A DNA stretch of 5,647 bases from an uncultured Lachnospiraceae bacterium (GTDB taxonomy: Bacteria > Bacillota > Clostridia > Lachnospirales > Lachnospiraceae), in NCBI GenBank assembly GCA_902489925.1, contig CABUBX010000132.1, positions 1 through 5,647 of the forward strand, read 5' to 3'. A program made the translations under genes and the position numbers. Under the pieces are notes generated by a model. That model was given only the letters and a program-made list of their open reading frames with translations, did no database searches and was not told the DNA's origin. This document shows, in pieces, positions 1 to 5,647 of the stretch. Each line of letters opens with the position of its first letter. Positions within the stretch are counted from its first letter, which is position 1.

Positions 1-731
1 TTGAACATCATGTGCGGTCTGTGATTGGAAAACGCCGAGCCGAGGTGACAATTTCTGTCAGGGACGGTGAAGCTCTGGCAAAAAGAACCTTTAACCCAAG
101 GCTTGGTATTGTCGGGGGGATTTCAATATTGGGAACAACGGGCATTGTGCGGCCGATGAGTGAGGAGGCAATGAAAGATTCACTGTCAGCAGAATTGTCG
201 GTGCGCATGGCAAAGACGAAGCATGTTGTATTTGTCCCTGGAAACAGTGCGGAGGACGCCCTCAAGAGCCTTTACGGAAACATGAGTTTTGTGCAGATAA
301 GCAATTATGTCGGTTATATGCTGGATGAAGCATGGCATATGGGGGCAAAGACAATTCTTCTCGCCGGATTTGCGGGAAAGCTTGTGAAGGTTGCGGCAGA
401 CATTATGAATACGCACAGCCATGTGGCAGATGGCAGACGGGAAACGGTTTGTACCTTTGCGGCATTAAACGGTGCGGACAAGACCGTTATCGAAATGCTC
501 TATAATTGTAAAACAATTCAAAAAACAATAGATGTCATCAAAGAGGCAGGCTTGACATGTATTTGGAATCAGATTGCAGAAACTGCGGCTCAAAAATGCA
601 GACTGCGCACGGGCGATGAAATTGACATCGGTGTACTGCTTCTTGATAAGGACGGTAAGATAATCGGCATGAGTGCGGTATGCGATAAGGTGATTGATGC
701 AGTGCTGAAAGGAGTGGCAGATAAAATATGA
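1..731 (+). CDS. cbiD: CbiD, cobalt-precorrin-5B C1-methyltransferase (5' partial)
   Basis: This enzyme uses S-adenosylmethionine to methylate C1 of cobalt-precorrin-5B in the cytoplasmic anaerobic cobalamin pathway. The frame is open from base 3 with no stop, so the gene begins upstream; the GTG at 12 is an internal valine, not a start. About 242 codons are visible against a usual length near 360-380, so roughly the first third is missing. The family signature GIVGGISILGTTGIV followed by RPMSEEA lies at bases 105-170. A second conserved block, NTHSHVADGR, lies at about 408-437, preceded by the AGFAGKLVKVAA segment typical of CbiD. The gene ends in TGA at 729-731, overlapping the cbiET ATG at 728, so the two are probably translationally coupled. 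CbiD is not related in fold to the other methylases of the pathway. Identification is secure from these motifs and from the neighbours. Confidence 0.96.
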   Translation, partial: EHHVRSVIGKRRAEVTISVRDGEALAKRTFNPRLGIVGGISILGTTGIVRPMSEEAMKDSLSAELSVRMAKTKHVVFVPGNSAEDALKSLYGNMSFVQISNYVGYMLDEAWHMGAKTILLAGFAGKLVKVAADIMNTHSHVADGRRETVCTFAALNGADKTVIEMLYNCKTIQKTIDVIKEAGLTCIWNQIAETAAQKCRLRTGDEIDIGVLLLDKDGKIIGMSAVCDKVIDAVLKGVADKI

Positions 732-1924
732 TTACAGTGATTGGTGCGGGACCGGGAAAAAACAAATATATGCTTTTGGCGGCGAAGGAGGCCATTGAGG
801 CTGCGGATATTGTTATTGCAGATAAACGATATTTACCGGAGATTGTACATAAGGATGTTCGGCCGATGGGATTGGTGATGGCGGCGATTGAGGAAATCGG
901 GCAGCTGTCACTGTCAAATCATGTGGCGGTTGTTGTTTCGGGAGACCCGTTGATGTACAGTCTGTATAAGACAATACGAAGAAAATTGCCCAATGAGCAG
1001 ATAGAGATTATACCCGGCATCGGCTCGATGCAGTTTTTTGCGGCACGTCTTGGGGAAACGCTTGAAAATGCTGTGTTTTTAAGTGCCCATGGGCGGAATT
1101 TGGACGAAGGCCATCTTGGACTTACAGTTTTTGAACATGAAAAGGTTTTTATTTTATGCGATAAAGAAAGGGGGCCGTCATGGATTGGCGGTGTCCTTGA
1201 AAAATACGGTTTGGGACATTTGCCCATGAGCGCCGCATCTTATTTAAGCTATGATAATGAGTTTATCGAGCAGGGGAGCGCAGCTTCTTTTATACAAAAA
1301 GATTTTGAAAGCCTGTCTGTTGTTTTTGTAAAAAATGAAGCCTGCCAAAAGCTCGGCATCCTGCCGCTGTTAAGTGATTCGGACTTTATCCGTGACAAAA
1401 CGCCAATGACAAAAGAGGAAATCCGCTGGATTATTATGGGCAAGCTAAAGCTTGATAAAACCTCGGTTGTGTGGGATATCGGCGCAGGAACAGGCTCAGT
1501 GTCGGTTGAGTGTGCGCGGCAGTGTCTATTTGGTCATGTCTATGCGGTTGAACGTCACAAGGAGGCGGCTGCACTGATTGAAAGAAATAAAGAAAAATTC
1601 AGTCTGGGTAATTTGACAGTTGTGACAGGGATGGCTGCCAAAAAGATTGATGACCTTCCGACGCCGACGCATGTGTTTGTCGGAGGCTCAGGGCGCGAGC
1701 TGCCTGATATTTTAAGGAAAATAAGAAGTCTGGGTTCAGGCATTAAAGTCATTGTATCCTGTGTGACTGTTGAGACGCTCTCGGAGGCTGTGACGGAAAT
1801 GAAGGAAAGCTTTTTGGCGTTTGATATTGTACAGACTTCCGTTTCAAGAAGCCGGACGCTTGGCACTTATCATATTTTGGAGAGCAATAATGCAGTCAGT
1901 CTTGTGTCCGGGGTAACAAAATAA
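728..1924 (+). CDS. cbiET: CbiE-CbiT fusion: cobalt-precorrin-7 C5-methyltransferase / cobalt-precorrin-6B C15-methyltransferase (decarboxylating)
   Basis: This 398-residue fusion carries both late methylations. The N-terminal half (about 1-205) is CbiE, a tetrapyrrole methylase with VIGAGPG at 4-10, SGDPLMYS at 71-78, PGIGSMQ at 96-102 and SAHGR at 119-123. The C-terminal half (about 215-398) is CbiT, a Rossmann-type SAM methyltransferase. It begins near DSDFIRDKTPMTKEEIR (217-233), has the SAM motif WDIGAGTGSVSVE at 249-261, acidic Glu276 after the second strand (YAVER), and VFVGGSG at 316-322. CbiT methylates C15 and removes the C12 acetate carboxylate; CbiE methylates C5. The same fusion occurs as CobL in the aerobic pathway, but cbiD and cbiG here argue for the anaerobic substrate. 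The ATG overlaps the cbiD stop. The nearest purine-rich site, AAAGGAG at 708-714, is 13 bases away, long for independent initiation, so coupling to cbiD is likely. Confidence 0.95.
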   Translation: MITVIGAGPGKNKYMLLAAKEAIEAADIVIADKRYLPEIVHKDVRPMGLVMAAIEEIGQLSLSNHVAVVVSGDPLMYSLYKTIRRKLPNEQIEIIPGIGSMQFFAARLGETLENAVFLSAHGRNLDEGHLGLTVFEHEKVFILCDKERGPSWIGGVLEKYGLGHLPMSAASYLSYDNEFIEQGSAASFIQKDFESLSVVFVKNEACQKLGILPLLSDSDFIRDKTPMTKEEIRWIIMGKLKLDKTSVVWDIGAGTGSVSVECARQCLFGHVYAVERHKEAAALIERNKEKFSLGNLTVVTGMAAKKIDDLPTPTHVFVGGSGRELPDILRKIRSLGSGIKVIVSCVTVETLSEAVTEMKESFLAFDIVQTSVSRSRTLGTYHILESNNAVSLVSGVTK

Positions 1925-1930
1925 CCCCGG
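1908..1930 (+). other. GC-rich stem-loop spanning the cbiET stop codon
   Basis: A perfect 7-base-pair inverted repeat, CCGGGGT (1908-1914) and ACCCCGG (1924-1930), encloses a 9-base A-rich loop that contains most of the cbiET TAA. It is followed by CAAAAAG rather than a run of T, so it does not look like a standard intrinsic terminator. It could act as a weak attenuator or protect the 3' end of the upstream message. The repeat is directly visible; any role is inferred. Confidence 0.5.
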
Positions 1931-1945
1931 CAAAAAGCAGACTTC

Positions 1946-1974
1946 TGTACATGAGCGCCATTTTGTGCTATGAT
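1946..1974 (+). promoter_or_regulatory. Candidate vegetative (sigma-A type) promoter upstream of cbiL
   Basis: A TGTACA at 1946-1951 matches the -35 consensus TTGACA at four of six bases. After exactly 17 bases comes TATGAT at 1969-1974, five of six to the -10 consensus, preceded by TGC, which makes an extended -10 element (TGCTATGAT). Transcription would begin near 1981, giving a leader of about 22 bases that still holds the cbiL ribosome binding site. It lies in the longest gap of the window. No operator is recognisable. A match of this kind can arise by chance in AT-rich spacers, so confidence is moderate. Confidence 0.45.
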
Positions 1975-1989
1975 ACATAAGAACTTAAC

Positions 1990-1996
1990 AAGGAGG
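1990..1996 (+). promoter_or_regulatory. Strong ribosome binding site of cbiL, fixes its start
   Basis: AAGGAGG is a full match to the anti-Shine-Dalgarno complement and lies six bases before the ATG at 2003. It decides against the in-frame ATG at 1970, which has no such site and would add eleven residues ahead of the conserved methylase N-terminus. Confidence 0.9.
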
Positions 1997-2002
1997 CATT
2001 TT

Positions 2003-2701
2003 ATGTCAGGAAAATTATATGGAATCGGTGTAGGCCCGGGGGACAGCGGACTTTTAACTTTAAAAGCAAAGCAGATTCTTGATAATTCAAGGATTATTGC
2101 CTGCCCTGTAAAAGAGAAGGGTGAGGAAAGCACAGCTTTAAATATTATAAAACAGGTCGTTGATTTGTCGGAAAAGGAAATTGTAGAAGTTATTTTCAGA
2201 ATGGACAAGGATAAAGCAAAGCGTGAGCAGTGCCGCATAAAAGCAGCTGAGCTTTTGGCAGGATATTTGTCGGAAGGCGCAGATGTTGCGATGATTACGC
2301 TGGGCGATGTGTCCGTGTACAGTACATATACTTATGTAAATCAAATAGTCAAGTCGATGGGGTATGAGACAGAGATTATTCCGGGAATACCGTCTTTTTG
2401 CAGCGGTGCTGCGATGGCGGAGGTCAGTCTTGTGGAAGGCAATGAAAGCCTCGGTGTCATTTCTTCTCTGAAAGGTACACAGAGTCTTGAAGATATGCTT
2501 GAGAAGTTTGATAACCTTGTTGTGATGAAGGCGGGAGGTCATATGTCAGAAATTGCCGCTATCCTTAAAGCGCGCAAGCTTTTGGATAAAACAGTCGTCC
2601 TTTCGAATATCGGCATGATGGATGCCTATATAGGCCCTATGGATACAGATAGGGATTATGGCTACTTTACAACACTTATTATAAAAAAAGGGGGCTTATA
2701 A
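2003..2701 (+). CDS. cbiL: CbiL, cobalt-precorrin-2 C20-methyltransferase
   Basis: CbiL transfers a methyl group from S-adenosylmethionine to C20 of cobalt-factor II / cobalt-precorrin-2, the first dedicated methylation after cobalt insertion. The product is 232 residues, a normal length for the family. It opens with LYGIGVGPGDSGLLTLKA, whose GVGPGD (9-14) is the N-terminal signature of the tetrapyrrole methylase fold. LGDVSVYSTY at 100-109 is the CbiL/CobI form of the second motif, distinguishing it from the GDP form in CbiE and CbiF. PGIPSF (127-132) and VVMKAGG (173-179) complete the family pattern. The start at 2003 is chosen because AAGGAGG lies six bases upstream and the protein then begins right before the first beta strand. 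It follows a 78-base gap with a possible promoter and precedes cbiF by one base. The aerobic counterpart would be CobI (precorrin-2 as substrate); the CbiD/CbiG neighbours favour CbiL. Confidence 0.95.
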   Translation: MSGKLYGIGVGPGDSGLLTLKAKQILDNSRIIACPVKEKGEESTALNIIKQVVDLSEKEIVEVIFRMDKDKAKREQCRIKAAELLAGYLSEGADVAMITLGDVSVYSTYTYVNQIVKSMGYETEIIPGIPSFCSGAAMAEVSLVEGNESLGVISSLKGTQSLEDMLEKFDNLVVMKAGGHMSEIAAILKARKLLDKTVVLSNIGMMDAYIGPMDTDRDYGYFTTLIIKKGGL

Positions 2702-2702
2702 G

Positions 2703-3455
2703 ATGGTTTATTTTATCGGTGCGGGACCGGGGGACCCTGAACTTTTAACCGTTAAAGGGAAAAAATATATAGATATGGCGGATGTGATTATTTACGCCGG
2801 CTCACTTGTCAATGAACAGGTGCTTGCTTCAAGAAAAACGGATGCTGTTGTTTACAACAGCGCCTATATGAATCTTGAGGAAGTGCTTGAGGTGATGAAG
2901 GAGGCGGAGGCAAAAGGTCTTATGACGGCTCGGGTGCATACCGGTGACCCTTCGATTTTCGGGGCGATTCGGGAACAGATGGATGCGCTCGATGCTTTGG
3001 GGATTGCCTATGAAGTTATTCCGGGTGTCAGTTCATTTCTCGGTGTGGCAGCTGCCCTTAAAAAAGAATATACATTGCCGGGCGTCAGTCAGACGGTTAT
3101 TCTTACGAGAATGGAAGGACGCACACCGGTACCTGAAAAAGAGAAGCTTTTATCACTGGCAGAGCATAATGCGACAATGATTATTTTCCTGAGTGTCGGG
3201 ATGATTGATGAGCTGGCAAAAACCTTGAGGAAAGCTTACCGTGAGACAACACCGGTTGCGGTTGTCTATAAAGCCACATGGGAAGACCAAAAAATTGTGC
3301 GCGGCGATTTGACAAATATTGCGGCTCGTGTTAAAGAGGCAAGGATTACAAAGACGGCGCTTACAGTTGTCGGCGATTTTCTCGGCGATGATTATGAATT
3401 ATCAAAGCTTTATGATAAAACATTTACGACGGAATTTAGAAAAGGTGTTTTATAA
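2703..3455 (+). CDS. cbiF: CbiF, cobalt-precorrin-4 C11-methyltransferase
   Basis: CbiF methylates C11 of cobalt-precorrin-4 with S-adenosylmethionine. The 250-residue product has the usual family length. Motifs in order are FIGAGPGDPELLTVKG (4-19), YAGSLV (31-36), HTGDPSIFGA (79-88), PGVSSF (107-112), TRMEGRTPVPE (135-145) and YKATWEDQKIVRG (189-201). The YAGSLV segment, the arginine/glutamate-rich TRMEGRTPVPE loop and the YKATWEDQ segment are characteristic of CbiF/CobM rather than of CbiE, CbiL or CbiH. The ATG lies one base after the cbiL stop, with a G-rich site (GGGGG at about 2690-2694) eight bases upstream, so co-translation with cbiL is likely. The gene ends 25 bases before cbiG, the next enzyme in the pathway. 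CobM of the aerobic route is the alternative name; the neighbouring cbiG and cbiD make CbiF the better choice. Confidence 0.96.
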   Translation: MVYFIGAGPGDPELLTVKGKKYIDMADVIIYAGSLVNEQVLASRKTDAVVYNSAYMNLEEVLEVMKEAEAKGLMTARVHTGDPSIFGAIREQMDALDALGIAYEVIPGVSSFLGVAAALKKEYTLPGVSQTVILTRMEGRTPVPEKEKLLSLAEHNATMIIFLSVGMIDELAKTLRKAYRETTPVAVVYKATWEDQKIVRGDLTNIAARVKEARITKTALTVVGDFLGDDYELSKLYDKTFTTEFRKGVL

Positions 3456-3467
3456 TAGAGACACGGC

Positions 3468-3472
3468 AGGAG
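3468..3472 (+). promoter_or_regulatory. Ribosome binding site of cbiG
   Basis: AGGAG in the 25-base cbiF-cbiG spacer lies eight bases before the ATG at 3481. It supports that start and shows that cbiG can be initiated independently of cbiF. No promoter or hairpin is visible in this short spacer. Confidence 0.75.
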
Positions 3473-3480
3473 TGTAGTCG

Positions 3481-4578
3481 ATGAATATTGCATATTTTTA
3501 TATGACCGGACAGGGTGAACAGCTTGTTCGGCGGCTTTGTTCGATAATGCCCGGAAAACTTTTCGATAAGACAACCTACAAAGAAGGCATACAGCAGCAG
3601 TGGGAGAGGGCGGACGCGCTCGTTTTTGTAATGGCGGCAGGGATTGTTGTGCGCAAGATAGCGCCGTATATCCAATCTAAAACAACAGACCCGGCAGTCC
3701 TTGTCCTTGACCAGAACGGACAATTTGTCATCAGTCTTTTATCAGGGCATTTGGGCGGTGCCAATGCACTTGCTGTCCGACTGGCTGAAATTTGCGGCGG
3801 TACACCGGTTATAACGACGGCAACGGATGTGGCGAAGGTTCCGGCAATGGATGTTTTTGCGAAGGAGAACGGGCTTGTAATTGAAAATATTGAAAAGCTC
3901 AAGTATGTAAGCGGCGCGCTGATTGAAGAACAGCCGGTAACAATAATTACCGAGCGAAGTATTGAGGGCAGTTTTCCCCAAAATGTGACCGTGTTTGAGA
4001 CGGATATTGATGATGAATTTCAAAGTTTGACGATAAAATCAGACGATTTCAGGAAAAAGCCTGATAAAAAAAGTTGGGGACAGACGGCTGCCGCAGTTGT
4101 GATTGCAAAGGATTGCAGTGTTTATGCCGACTTGTTTCCGAAAAGTACGCCGGTGCTTTATTTAAGGCTGCGTCCGTATGTCGTCGGCGTCGGCTGCAAG
4201 CGCGGAATGGAAAAAGCCGTGATGTGGGAGGCTTTCAATGATTTTTGGATGCGTCAGTGGATTTCCAAGGATAATATCGGTGCTTTGGCAACGATAGAAT
4301 TAAAAAAGGATGAATTGTGCATACAGGCTTTGGCAAGAAGTTTAGAGGTACCGCTTTTGATTTACACAAAAACAGCCATTGAGGCCGTTGATTTGGAGGA
4401 TGCCGGCGGACAGCGTATCGAGGCATCGGATTTTGTGCGCTCGGTGACAGGCGTTGGCTCAGTCTGTGAAGCCTGTGCATACCTTGGCGCAGGGGGCGGA
4501 AAAATATTGGCAGGAAAAACAAAGTACAGCGGCATTACATTTGCGCTGGCAGAGAATAGAGAGGCATTAAAGCTATGA
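3481..4578 (+). CDS. cbiG: CbiG, cobalt-precorrin-5A hydrolase
   Basis: CbiG opens the ring-A delta-lactone of cobalt-precorrin-5A and releases the C20-derived two-carbon unit as acetaldehyde, giving cobalt-precorrin-5B, the CbiD substrate. It has no equivalent reaction in the aerobic pathway, so it is the best marker of the anaerobic route here. The 365 residues are a normal full length. The N-terminal domain (about 40-125) shows FVMAAGIVVRKIAPY (49-63), SGHLGGAN (88-95) and TTATD (112-116). A less conserved middle region covers about 135-225. The C-terminal domain starts with VVGVGCKRG (234-242) and has GVGSVCEACA (324-333) followed by GAGGGKILAGK (336-346). The ATG at 3481 has AGGAG eight bases upstream. 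Its TGA (4576-4578) overlaps the ATG of hemA. CbiG is a stand-alone protein here, not fused to CbiH as in some genomes. Confidence 0.96.
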   Translation: MNIAYFYMTGQGEQLVRRLCSIMPGKLFDKTTYKEGIQQQWERADALVFVMAAGIVVRKIAPYIQSKTTDPAVLVLDQNGQFVISLLSGHLGGANALAVRLAEICGGTPVITTATDVAKVPAMDVFAKENGLVIENIEKLKYVSGALIEEQPVTIITERSIEGSFPQNVTVFETDIDDEFQSLTIKSDDFRKKPDKKSWGQTAAAVVIAKDCSVYADLFPKSTPVLYLRLRPYVVGVGCKRGMEKAVMWEAFNDFWMRQWISKDNIGALATIELKKDELCIQALARSLEVPLLIYTKTAIEAVDLEDAGGQRIEASDFVRSVTGVGSVCEACAYLGAGGGKILAGKTKYSGITFALAENREALKL

Positions 4579-5647
4579 GCATACAATTAGTCAGCATCAG
4601 CCATAAGACAGCACCGATGCATATACGGTCATTGGTGGCTTTTGACGAAGTGCAGCAGCTTGAACTTATGAAAGCGATAAGAGAGCATCCGGCTGTGGAG
4701 GAATGTGTTGTCATTGCAACGTGCAACCGAACAGAGCTTTATACATATTCAAGTGTGCAGGGCAGTGAGCGGGAAATTTTTGAATGGGTACAGCGCTGCC
4801 TTATACAGGCGGCAAAGACGGATGAAGATATCAGCCGCGTTCTGCGTTTTTACTATGGTGAAAAAGCCGAACATCATTTGTTTGAGGTGACTTGCGGCTT
4901 GGATTCCATGGTAATTGGCGAAGACCAGATTTTGGGGCAGGTAAAAAATGCCCACAGACAGGCGATGGAAAATCATATGTGTGCGGCATATCTCAATGCT
5001 TTTTTCAGATATGCAGTGACGGCCGCAAAGCGGGTAAAGACGGATACAAACCTTTCAAAAACACCGGTATCGACAGCCTCGGTCTGCATTAAAGCAGCGA
5101 GGGATTACGTCGGTACGCTGGCAGGGAAAAAGGTCATGGTTATCGGGGCTACAGGAAAAATAGGCGGTATTGTCGTGAAAAATCTTATGGCAGACTATAA
5201 GCCGGAACTTTACCTGACGATGCGCAATGTCAAAGAGGCAAAGAAAGTGACGGACAGTCATTACGGCTGTGATTACACAGAAATTCCGTATGATTGGCGG
5301 TATCGGTATTTGAATGAGATAGATGTTGTGATTAGCGCGACAGCAAGCCCTCATTACACTTTGACTTATGAAAAAGCGAGGGCAAATATACGCGATGAAA
5401 AACAGCGGGCTTTTATGGATTTGGCTGTTCCGCCGGATATTGAAAGCAGAATAGGAGAAATTCCGAAAGCATGCTGCTTTAATATTGATGATTTTAGGGA
5501 AACCGCAAAAGAAAATAATGAAAAGAAGCTTAAGGAAGCGGATGAGGCGATGGCGATTCTTGAAAAGTATGAGACGGATTTTAAAAAATGGATGCTTTTT
5601 CAGCAGGCGCTTGAAGATATACGCCGTGTCAAAGCGGAAACAATCAG
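4575..5647 (+). CDS. hemA: HemA, NADPH-dependent glutamyl-tRNA reductase (3' partial)
   Basis: HemA reduces the glutamate of charged tRNA-Glu to glutamate-1-semialdehyde, the first committed step of the C5 route to 5-aminolevulinate and all tetrapyrroles. 357 codons are visible with no stop; the usual length is near 400-430, so the end of the C-terminal dimerisation domain lies beyond the window. The N-terminus SISHKTAP (7-14) is typical. The catalytic cysteine is Cys50 in ATCNRTELY (48-56). GLDSMVIGEDQILGQVK spans 108-124, with His101 in the position of the conserved histidine just upstream. A Rossmann domain follows, with VIGATGKIGG (189-198) and VVISATASP (251-259), then a helical stretch from about 305 where the dimerisation domain begins. 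The nucleotide motif is GATGKIG instead of the usual GAG-type turn. The ATG overlaps the cbiG stop, with GAGAGG ten bases upstream (4559-4564), so translation is probably coupled to cbiG. Confidence 0.95.
   Translation, partial: MSIQLVSISHKTAPMHIRSLVAFDEVQQLELMKAIREHPAVEECVVIATCNRTELYTYSSVQGSEREIFEWVQRCLIQAAKTDEDISRVLRFYYGEKAEHHLFEVTCGLDSMVIGEDQILGQVKNAHRQAMENHMCAAYLNAFFRYAVTAAKRVKTDTNLSKTPVSTASVCIKAARDYVGTLAGKKVMVIGATGKIGGIVVKNLMADYKPELYLTMRNVKEAKKVTDSHYGCDYTEIPYDWRYRYLNEIDVVISATASPHYTLTYEKARANIRDEKQRAFMDLAVPPDIESRIGEIPKACCFNIDDFRETAKENNEKKLKEADEAMAILEKYETDFKKWMLFQQALEDIRRVKAETI

Noticed and set aside
12..14. GTG at 12 as a start codon of CbiD.
   Set aside because: The frame is open to the window edge and the protein would lack the whole N-terminal third of CbiD, so this is an internal codon of a truncated gene.
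743..756. Direct 14-base repeat GGTGCGGGACCGGG, also at 2718-2731.
   Set aside because: Both copies encode the conserved GAGPG turn of related tetrapyrrole methylases (CbiE and CbiF); shared codon choice explains it without a repeat element.
1970..2002. Eleven-residue N-terminal extension of CbiL from the upstream in-frame ATG at 1970.
   Set aside because: That ATG has no ribosome binding site and overlaps the candidate -10 element; the ATG at 2003 has AAGGAGG six bases upstream and starts at the conserved methylase N-terminus.
1925..2002. Cobalamin riboswitch in the cbiET-cbiL spacer.
   Set aside because: The spacer is only 78 bases, much shorter than a cobalamin riboswitch, and no B12-box-like segment is visible.
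1555..2542. Several minus-strand open frames of about 100-130 codons opposite cbiET and cbiL.
   Set aside because: They overlap well-supported plus-strand genes, show no conserved motifs, and no minus-strand promoter or intergenic space would serve them.
2624..2635. Perfect 12-base palindrome GCCTATATAGGC in the 3' part of cbiL, possible operator.
   Set aside because: It lies inside coding sequence encoding normal CbiL residues, far from any promoter, and a single short palindrome is expected by chance.
2635..2654. Small inverted repeat CCCTAT / ATAGGG with an 8-base loop near the end of cbiL.
   Set aside because: The 6-bp stem is weak, lies in coding sequence, lacks a T-run and is followed by cbiF after only one intergenic base.
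2944..3180. A 78-codon plus-strand open frame inside cbiF.
   Set aside because: It is a shadow of cbiF in another frame, with no family resemblance; cbiF shows every conserved motif across the same bases.
4705..5092. Two short plus-strand open frames (4705-4890 and 4892-5092) within the hemA region.
   Set aside because: They are out of frame with hemA, which covers the whole region with conserved motifs; neither has a recognisable product or a convincing ribosome binding site.

Overview
This window is a tightly packed, single-direction (+ strand) piece of an anaerobic (early cobalt insertion) cobalamin biosynthesis operon that runs directly into the first gene of tetrapyrrole synthesis. The order is cbiD (5' end missing), a cbiE-cbiT fusion, cbiL, cbiF, cbiG, and hemA (3' end missing). 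The presence of cbiD and cbiG marks the anaerobic route. The style suggests a low-to-moderate GC Gram-positive anaerobe of the Clostridia: strong AGGAGG-type ribosome binding sites, nearly no intergenic space, a fused CbiET, and hemA beside cbi genes. No species can be named from the sequence alone.

Layout. Bases 1-731 carry the C-terminal two thirds of CbiD. It overlaps cbiET (728-1924) in an ATGA stop/start junction. A 78-base gap (1925-2002) follows. It is the only sizeable non-coding stretch in the window. It holds the second arm of a GC-rich stem-loop, a plausible extended -10 promoter and a strong ribosome binding site for cbiL (2003-2701). cbiF (2703-3455) follows after one base, cbiG (3481-4578) after 25 bases with its own ribosome binding site, and hemA (4575 to the window end) overlaps cbiG in a second ATGA junction. 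No gene is supported on the minus strand, and no RNA gene, mobile element, CRISPR array or cobalamin riboswitch is seen.

How the genes work together. HemA reduces glutamyl-tRNA to glutamate-1-semialdehyde, the precursor of 5-aminolevulinate and so of all tetrapyrroles. After uroporphyrinogen III becomes cobalt-precorrin-2 (enzymes not in the window), CbiL methylates C20, CbiF methylates C11, CbiG opens the ring-A lactone and releases the two-carbon fragment, CbiD methylates C1, and the CbiT and CbiE halves of the fusion carry out C15 methylation with decarboxylation and C5 methylation. The intermediate steps by CbiH (C17, ring contraction), CbiJ (reductase) and CbiC (mutase) are not encoded here and must lie outside the window.

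Novelty. This is well-known biology. I found no undescribed system. The points worth a second look are modest: a possible internal promoter and stem-loop before cbiL, the translational coupling of hemA to cbiG, and an atypical nucleotide-binding motif in HemA.
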